From positions 10,290,763 through 10,354,762 of the forward strand of contig JAZBQD010000013.1 in the NCBI GenBank assembly GCA_036583965.1: 64,000 nt of DNA. Reading direction: 5' to 3'. The notes beneath the pieces were generated by a model. The model had not been told where the DNA came from. It was given only the letters and a program-made list of their open reading frames with translations, and searched no databases. The DNA comes from Prunella strophiata. Lineage: Eukaryota > Chordata > Aves > Passeriformes > Prunellidae. Shown here piece by piece: positions 57,081-64,000 of the stretch (positions are counted from its first letter, which is position 1; every line of letters starts with the position of its first letter). The position numbers and the translations under genes were made by a program.

Positions 57081-59064
57081 GGTGCACCGGGGGTGTCTCA
57101 TCGTGTCCAGCACTGTCCCTGTCCCTGTCCCTGTCCCGTCTCTGCCGTGTCCCGGCCCATGCCCAGGGAACTTTGTGCCTAATTGCAGTACAACAACTAG
57201 GAAAAAAAGAGGGGAAAATCCCCAGAAACATCTCCACTGAGCTGGTTACTTTTGCGGGAAGGTGATGAGGGTGAATCTGGGCACCTGGACTCCCGGTTCC
57301 ACGGATGTGCCACCATTGCCGTCCACCCTGGCACAAAAAAAACCCTCCCTTGTGTAGGGGCAGTGGAACACAGCCAGGGAAGTGCTTTCACAACAGGGAG
57401 TTTCTCGGTGAATGTAAATGAGGGGCTTTGTGAAATCGCTCCCAACAATGGCTAAAGGCCTTTTTTCTGGTTTATTTTAGATGCCTTGTGCAACTTCAGC
57501 ATATCCAAGTGCAGATTCACATGCAGGGAACTGAGGTGTGCTCGAGTTATCATCACCATCACTCAGGAAGCCACTGACCAAAAATATAGTGAGGTTTTTA
57601 ACCTCTGGGGAAAAAAAGACCTGTGGTATTACCCTGTAGAGAGACTCAGTGAGGAGTCTGTGAAGGGTGACAGGGATGGCTCTGGTTTATTGGAGGGGAC
57701 AGAAAAATTGTAGAGTATGTGAGTTCAGGAATAGTTTCCTGGATGACCCAGGTCGCTGAAGTCTTGCTGGAGGTTCCAGCATTTGCACTTTGCAGGCATT
57801 TCTCTCATACTCAGGGGAGTATCAGCCCAGTGGTGCAGGGAGGAACAGCACAGCCCAGAGAAGGCAAAGCGCCCGCCCCAGGTTATCCAGCAGGGACACT
57901 GGTTAGGCCGTGCGTTTCCAGGATCAGCTGAAAAGAAATCCTCTTGTGCTGGATCTCAGCCTCCCTCATCCTTGTCTGCCCGTATCCCTTGAAGGGTGAC
58001 GGATTCCCGAGCAGTGGCTCCTGGGCAGCCCTTTAGAAAGTGGCACTTGCAGGGACCTCTTGTTCCGACGTGTTCTCCCTCCTGTTACAGCCCTGCGCGC
58101 GCGAGAGGCCGGACCTGTTCTCCCTGCGGAGATGTGCCCGTGTGTCCCGGGGGGAGCGGCTCAAGCGTCCCAGGGCACGTCACAGAGCTGAGCTCCAGCT
58201 CGGGGCTAAGCCCTCATCAGTGTCCTGTCTGTGCCTGATCCCTGCACGGACAGCCATGGCACTGAGCACTAGTGCGCGTTAGATAAAGCCTTTGGCTCTC
58301 TCGAGCGGCCCCTTCCCTCCCCTGGGGCTTGGGGGGCAGATCCAGCAGCACTAAAACCCCCCAGGGCAGGCGCGGCTCTGCCCCCTGAGCCTGCCTGAAG
58401 GAGCTGGGAGGCGCAGGAGTCAGGTTCCTGCTGGGAACCCAGCCCAAATATCTGCGCTGGGCAGAGGCAGGCTCCGCTCCCTCCCCCTTCCACGGCGGAG
58501 CCAAATGCACGAGGCTGAGGTGGAATTTCACCCCGCAGCTTGGGAGACTCCAAGGCTCAGGTTACGGCTTCCCTACAGCCTCACGGTCCGGTTGCTGAGA
58601 GCCAGCGCGGCCCCCCAGGGCTCTTTGCAGCAGCCCTTGTGCCCCTGAGGGCCGGAGGAGGTGGCCACCCCGGGCAGATGGGCTGTGAGCTGCACCCACG
58701 CTGGAGGAGCAGGAGAACCCAAAGAACCGTACCCATTACTTTAATTAATACAACAGATAAATTGCTCATGCTCATAAAGTTACCGTGGTTGTTCCCACAG
58801 TACTCCCCTAGCTCTGTAAAGCACTGAAAGCTCCCATTGATCCAGTCTGCATCTCCACGGTCCCCAAAGAGACCCCACCACACTCATGGGACCATGGAGT
58901 CCTCCCAGTTTCTCCCAGCTCCACAGGGCAGGCACTGCCTCAGCTCCAGAGTCTCCCCTGAATCCTCGAGACACTGGATTCAGTTCCTTCCACCACCAAG
59001 GATTCTTCCAGCATCTGCAAGTGGCTGGAGGTTGTGCTGAAGAAGAAGAGATGTACTGAAGGAC
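57081..59064. other. Spacer between ALDH2 and the ACAD10-like gene, no gene seen
   Basis: Contains a short CTGTCCC microsatellite at 57112-57138 and a second GC-rich patch at 58080-58200. I looked on both strands for acyl-CoA dehydrogenase motifs (for example GHKWWITG, YGLEDAPGG, EVHRATVAKLEL) and found none. Confidence 0.5.
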
Positions 59065-61173
59065 AAGAGACATGCTGGTCCATTCTCTTTATTCCCAAAA
59101 CCAATTCCCCCAGCCAGGTCACTCCCAACCAACTCTCCCTGCTGCAGTTCTGACTCCTGCAGCCTCATGATCCAAGGATGGACTTGGCCCTGTATTGAGC
59201 CAGGCAATAAAAGCCCTGAGCACAGATAACACCAAACACCACTGGAATTGAGCTCACAGGCTGCCCTTAGCACAGCCTCTCCCATGCCAGAGTGGGTTTG
59301 GGTCCCCATCTAAGGTTTCCCAGTGCTGCAGCTCCTGGCTCAGCTCTGGTGTGGAGAGTCCTGCCCTGTGCACCCTGGGGACCCTCAGCCAGACGTGGAG
59401 CTCAGGTCCAAGGGAAGTGCTGGGCTGGGATCTGCACTGTGGAGATGTTTTGCTCCAGGGACCTGTGGGAGAGTGAGACCAGAGCCCATGTGGGCACAGA
59501 GGGCTGCAGGAGCAGGGCAGGATGGCAGCAATGTCCCAAAACCTTCCACATGGCCTGGGGAGCCAGTGCTGGGGAAAAACCCTCCCTGGGGATGCCAGAG
59601 CAGACAGGACAAATCACCCCTCATGCTCACAGGCCCCAGACTGCAGGGGGGGGTCCCAGTGTTGCTCTTTTTGGGTCAGGGAAGGCTGGAGCCTGAGGAA
59701 CGTGCTCACCTTGGTGCCCTGATCCATGGCCTGTGCAGCCACTGCCTTGGCCCTGGCCCTCTGTGCCTGGGGGAAGAGGATGAGACCCGTGAGAGCTCTG
59801 GTGCCCCTGGTGCTGCCCCTCTGACAGGCAGCCATGGCTCTGCAGGAGAAACTGAGCTTCCCTCTGCTCCTCTGGAGAGGATCTCCCTGAGAGCCACGGG
59901 GACAGGCAACCTTTGGGATCAGTGTGTGAAATCTGCTGGTGTGGGATGAGGCAGGATCAGCTGAGATCCTGCCCTGCTAGGCCAGGAATGCCTCAGCCAA
60001 GGGCACCTGGCAGCCAAGCTCCCAGGGATGAACCTCCCCCGGGCAGTGCCAGCTGGCACAGGGCAGCCCTGCCCTTGCCCTTGGCTGTGCCCAGCTCTGG
60101 AGCACTGTGGCAGTTCCAGGCTGGGAATATTTGGCTGTGTAACAGTCCTCTGCATTATCTTGCTGTTGCAGGCAGCAAAACTCCTCCCCTGGCTTTCACA
60201 ACACACTTCCACAGCAAAGGCTGACAGTGCAGGGATGATGCCAAGGGAAGGAGCAGTGGGATGGGTGTGGGGGTGACAGGGGTGAGGGGGACTCTGTGGT
60301 GCCACACTCCAGGAGCAGCATCTCCACAAGCCCAAGGCATGGAGTAGAGAGAGTGTGGCAATCCTGATGTCTGGAGACTTGGCAAAGATGAGTGTTTCGA
60401 GGAAGGGCAAGGAGATCTGCTCATCTCAGCACCTCCAAATTCCCCACAGCTGCTGCTTCCCTGCCCTTCCCACCTTCTCAGTGGATCAGCTGCCAAGTGC
60501 CCTGACATGCTGGTGTTTGCTGGTTTCTGCCAGAGCACAAGGAAACACTTTGGAAGGACACCTGGATATTTTTTTGGCAGCTGAAAGGAGGTTAAGTAAC
60601 CCACTAGAATTTGATAATGTCACTAGAATAATTAGGAATATAATCTTGGTAGCAGCCCAAGGGTGGGGCTGTTTGCTTCCACTCACACTGTGAATGGAAG
60701 CTGGGGAGGTGCAAGCAGCTCCCTGCCCCATCTGAGAGAGCTCCCAAGGGAGCACCAGAGGGAAGAGAGAAGGGAATTAACTCAGCCTTTCCCAGAGGGA
60801 GGCAGGAGTGAGGCTTCTCTGGACAGGGAAAGATAAGGAACAACCATTCCTCCCTGGACTGGCAAGTGTTGAACAGCCCAAGCCCAGCCAAGCTCTGGGC
60901 ACACCATCAGCACAGATGGCAGGACCCTGGGCAAGCAACCACAGGTGGGCTGGTGTTAATCTGCTCCCCTTGGAAGGGAGTGCCAGCTCCCAAAATCAGT
61001 TTCCTGGGATATGAACTCTGTTACAGCCATATGAACCCAGCCCTTTTCCTCCAAGCCACTGGAGTCCAGGAGTGCCAAATGTCTGACATGATCAGGAGAG
61101 CCAGGACACTTGGAGGCCACAATCCCCACCCTGGGGCAGGTGCAGCAAAGCAGCTTCAGCACAGATGTCTCAC
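59065..61173 (-). other. Region downstream of the ACAD10-like exons; polyA signal and an orphan exon-like block
   Basis: A minus-strand AATAAA lies at 59086-59091, giving a possible transcript end near 59065. The block 59710-59766 (57 bases) is flanked by a good acceptor (CCCCAG) and donor (AAG|gtgagc) on the minus strand and is open in the phase left by the exon ending at 61174. Its peptide matches nothing I know. If it is an exon, it would be part of an altered 3' end of the ACAD10-like transcript. Confidence 0.3.
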
Positions 61174-64000
61174 CTGCAGTTCTGGCAGAGGAGGTGGAGT
61201 CCCTCTGGAATGGGAACTTGCAAAGCCCCACTGGATGCCCATATTCTCCATCTTGCAGCAAAGCCCCTGTGCCATCCCCAGCAGGCTGCTGGGGGCAGTG
61301 ACCAGGGGGACTCTGGGCACAGGGGCTGCCCCTGGCCTGTGCCCAGCTGCTGTAACCCCTGCTCAGGAGGGGCCCTCGCCCAGCCCAGGTGCTGGAATGT
61401 CGCAGGAGCAGCTTTGTGGGAGGGAGGTTCTCAAACACACGGAATCCTTCTTTAATGGCAAAATCCCAAGCCAGATCAGCCACAAACTCAGCGTCCTTGG
61501 GGCTGCTGTCACCTGGAGCTGGCCTCCCTGGGGACAAGAGAACAGGACACTTGTTTGGAAAAGTCTGTGTTAAGTAGTCACATCCCAAACAGCATCACCT
61601 GCCCTCCTCTGGGCCAGCCCAGCAGGGCCCGGGGAAACTCCTCCTCTCTAAGGGATGTGAAAATACCATCAGATTTAATTCTGATAAAGGCTCCAAGGCC
61701 ACACCTGATGTGTGCAGACAAACAGCACTGAGAGCTCTCACCAGCTCCCTGTGAGTCCCTTGGCAAAGGCTGCTGCTGAGCTGGAAGGTCTGAGAGCTCC
61801 ATCTGTAGGACACAGCTCTGGGCTCCCAGCTTTGGCCTCTGCTCAGTTCTCCCAGGAAAGGAAAGATCCCCCAGCACAAACAGCAGGCAGGAACAGGTCT
61901 GTGCTGGAGCAGGGAGGCAGCTCTGTGCCCCTGGCTGTGCCCTGTGCAGGCACAGCTGCCCTGGCTGGCTCCTCACCTGCCAGGGAGCCACGGTGCCATC
62001 CCTGCAGCATCACAGCCAGGCGGAAAAAGGCCAAGGCCAGGTAGAAGTTCCAGTTCTGTGGGAGCTCCACTCCCGTGTGGCCACAGTACATCTGGGAATA
62101 CTCCTCTGCCGTGGGAATCCCCAGGTGCCCCAAGTCACACTTCCTCAAGCCTGCAAGATGGGAAGAGGCACCAGTGAGTCAGCTGCCAGAGCAGCTCAGA
62201 GCTCCCATGGGATGCTGTGAGCCTTGTGGCACAGCCAGGCCCTTCCACAGAGACACCTGCACCCATGCAGGACCTGCACAGCTGCACCCTGCAGGACCTG
62301 CACAGCTGCTGGGCTGGCTCCAGCCCCTGCCCCAAAATGCACATGGGGCAAGTTCTCCTGGTTAGGGTGAAAGTGACTGACAGAGATCCCTCCTAAATGA
62401 TGGAACCTCTCATTTAACCCTGTGTTTTAATTTTTAACAAGTGTATAACTTAGTGCACAAACCAGTCCTGATCTGCTTCACAACTTTCCCACCCAAAAGA
62501 GTTGCCCAGCTTCCCAGCTGGAGTGAGGGGGAAAATAATGCAAACCCAGAGCCCTTTCCAGCTGCACTGAGCCCCACTGCCAGCTGAGCTGCTTGGGCAG
62601 GAGCTGATCTGTTCTGAACTCTGGTTCCTCTGCGTGTGCCAAAGGTCCTGTGCCCCCTCTGTACCTCTGCGAGCACCAAAGTGGGCTGGCAGGAAGAAGC
62701 TCATACAGTTATTCGCCAGATCACACATGGGATCTCCTAGAGTGGCAAACTTCCAGCCCAGCACAGCAAGCACTTCTGGCCTGTCTGGATGAAAGACCAG
62801 GTGGTCCATCCTGTATCAGAGGGAAAAAGAGATCAGAAAAGTCTCCAGAGGAGGGAAAAATCCCAGTGCTCAGCAGCAGTAGGTGCTCTCAGTGCTCGTC
62901 ACTCTCTTCAAAAATTGCTGAGTCCTTTGGAAGGCAGCACAAAGTGAAACATTAATTTCTGCAAGCAGAGGATGGAGGTTACTCAATACTGAACTCCCTG
63001 GTTAATAATGGACTAATCTGTGCTTTGGAGAATGAAACCAAGTTAGTCAGAGCCTCAGATCAGGGCTGATTCCTGAGTACTGCAGGAAGAGCTGATGATC
63101 CTCCAGTGTTACACCAGCATTTGCAGCTGCTGGATGAAGAAACTCAATCTCATTCCATGGAGATGCTAACCCTGATCCAAAACCCAGCTTTTGGGCTGCT
63201 CTGAAGCTGCTGCCCGAGCCCAATCAGCACCTTTTGGAGTTTGTGGGTCATTTTACACTCAGTCCTTGTTTCCTGCCTGGGATGTGCTCCAGGGCAGTAC
63301 CTGAAATCACCGTGCACCAGTGTTGTCTTCTGGGATTCAGGAAAATGCAGAGGCAGCCACTGGATGAGCCTCTCCATCGCTGGGATCACGTGAGTTTCCA
63401 CAGCTCGATACTGCTTTGTCCAGGTCTCAACCTGCTGCTGGATGTAATTTCCTGCAACAGAGGAAAGAAGGCTTCAAAAGGGACACAGAAAAAGTCAAAC
63501 AGCCAAGCAGATCTCAGTCCAGAACCCTGATTTAAGCTCCAAGAATTTAATTGCAATTTCCAGTGGTCTCATACATTCTTAACCGGGCACTGGATTTAAT
63601 ATTCAGGTGGAAAGAATTCAAATCATGGACAAAAATGTAACTTCTCCACCAGCTCCAGGAAGCTGAGCTATCTCTGCAGAGGGACTGGAGGGGATGCTTG
63701 GGGAGGTTCGGTCAGAGATGGCAGCAAAGAAGTTACTCCTGTACCCACAGTGGGCAGAGATGGCAACAAACATGGCAGGAAGCTCTGGGATGTAGGATAA
63801 CTTTGGGAACTCACAGGAAACTTGGATTGGAAGAGCTCTTCACACCCTCCCACCACACCTGGGGATTCAGACTCTGGACTGCTCATCCTCACTTTCCCAC
63901 CTGCCCCCAGTTTGCCCCCATCCTGCCTATCCCTTGAAATGCTGGCACCCAGGAGAAGACAGGACCCAGAGGCTGCTCTCACCGTGCTCCCCGAGGTCCT
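61174..64000 (-). CDS. ACAD10: ACAD10-like gene, partial: phosphotransferase-like domain exons and linker
   Basis: Seen, in transcript order: 63983-64000 (enters from the right), 63301-63451, 62665-62810, 61977-62150 and 61174-61527. All have matching phases and GT-AG borders. Peptides match the APH-like domain of vertebrate ACAD10: [83 protein letters not shown] and [18 protein letters not shown]. Known: full-length ACAD10 is mitochondrial/peroxisome-linked with a HAD domain, an APH-like kinase domain and a C-terminal acyl-CoA dehydrogenase. Odd: the Brenner motif reads HGDFRMDH (last Asn replaced by His) and the metal-site DWE reads GWK. No dehydrogenase exon follows before ALDH2. The last exon may end at a donor (CAG|gtgaga, 61173) or read on to a stop at 60956. 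It may be a truncated or decaying gene. Confidence 0.85.

Noticed and set aside
60360..60410. Minus-strand peptide FLETLIFAKSPDIRIATLSLLHALG considered as an ACAD10 exon
   Set aside because: A good acceptor precedes it, but no usable donor keeps the frame and it does not match the dehydrogenase, HAD or APH domains.

Overview
The window is a vertebrate nuclear locus, most likely from a passerine bird. It holds spliced genes with long introns, CpG-island promoters, CR1 LINE 3' ends on both strands, and LTR sequences of a kind I associate with songbirds. The gene set and order NAA25 - ERP29 - TMEM116 - MAPKAPK5 - ALDH2 - ACAD10 match human 12q24 read in reverse, so the locus is orthologous. Gene identities come from translating exons and comparing them with family sequences I know. 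No database search was run.

Layout. At 139-541 (+) are the last two coding exons of NAA25 (NatB auxiliary subunit), followed by its 3' UTR. At 4122-7435 (+) is complete ERP29 in three exons, with a CpG-island promoter and a C-terminal KDEL. At 9.0-10.13 kb is a GC-rich 48-bp minisatellite abutting a CRE-containing promoter. At 10484-21815 (+) is complete TMEM116 in 11 exons (a seven-helix membrane protein). At 24-26.9 kb is probable MAPKAPK5 3' UTR. At 26936-44726 (-) is complete MAPKAPK5 (MK5/PRAK) in 14 exons, 473 codons. At 44.7-45.65 kb is a CpG-rich promoter with three TCTCGCGAGA palindromes and a 46-bp minisatellite. At 46422-56764 (-) is ALDH2 in 13 exons, 520 codons if exon 3 is spliced as expected, but the only good exon 3 donor is one base out of frame. 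At 61174-64000 (-) is the 3' part of an ACAD10-like gene, in which only the phosphotransferase-like domain and linker can be recognised.

The introns are rich in satellite-like arrays. They include a 1-kb, almost perfect 14-bp polypyrimidine array next to an opposite-strand purine array (MAPKAPK5 intron 11), a 20-bp array (MAPKAPK5 intron 1), a 28-bp array broken up by an LTR and a CR1 (ALDH2 intron 10), and an AT-rich array (ALDH2 intron 11).

The genes do not form one pathway. ALDH2 and the ACAD10-like protein are mitochondrial families, ERP29 acts in the ER lumen, MAPKAPK5 is a p38/ERK3-linked kinase, and NAA25 serves N-terminal acetylation. The most notable points are (1) an ACAD10-like gene that seems to have lost both the acyl-CoA dehydrogenase domain and key residues of its kinase-like site; (2) ERP29 lying in the opposite orientation to its human neighbours; (3) the out-of-frame ALDH2 exon 3 donor; (4) the large purine/pyrimidine strand-switch array; and (5) the coding-like 48-bp minisatellite at the TMEM116 promoter.
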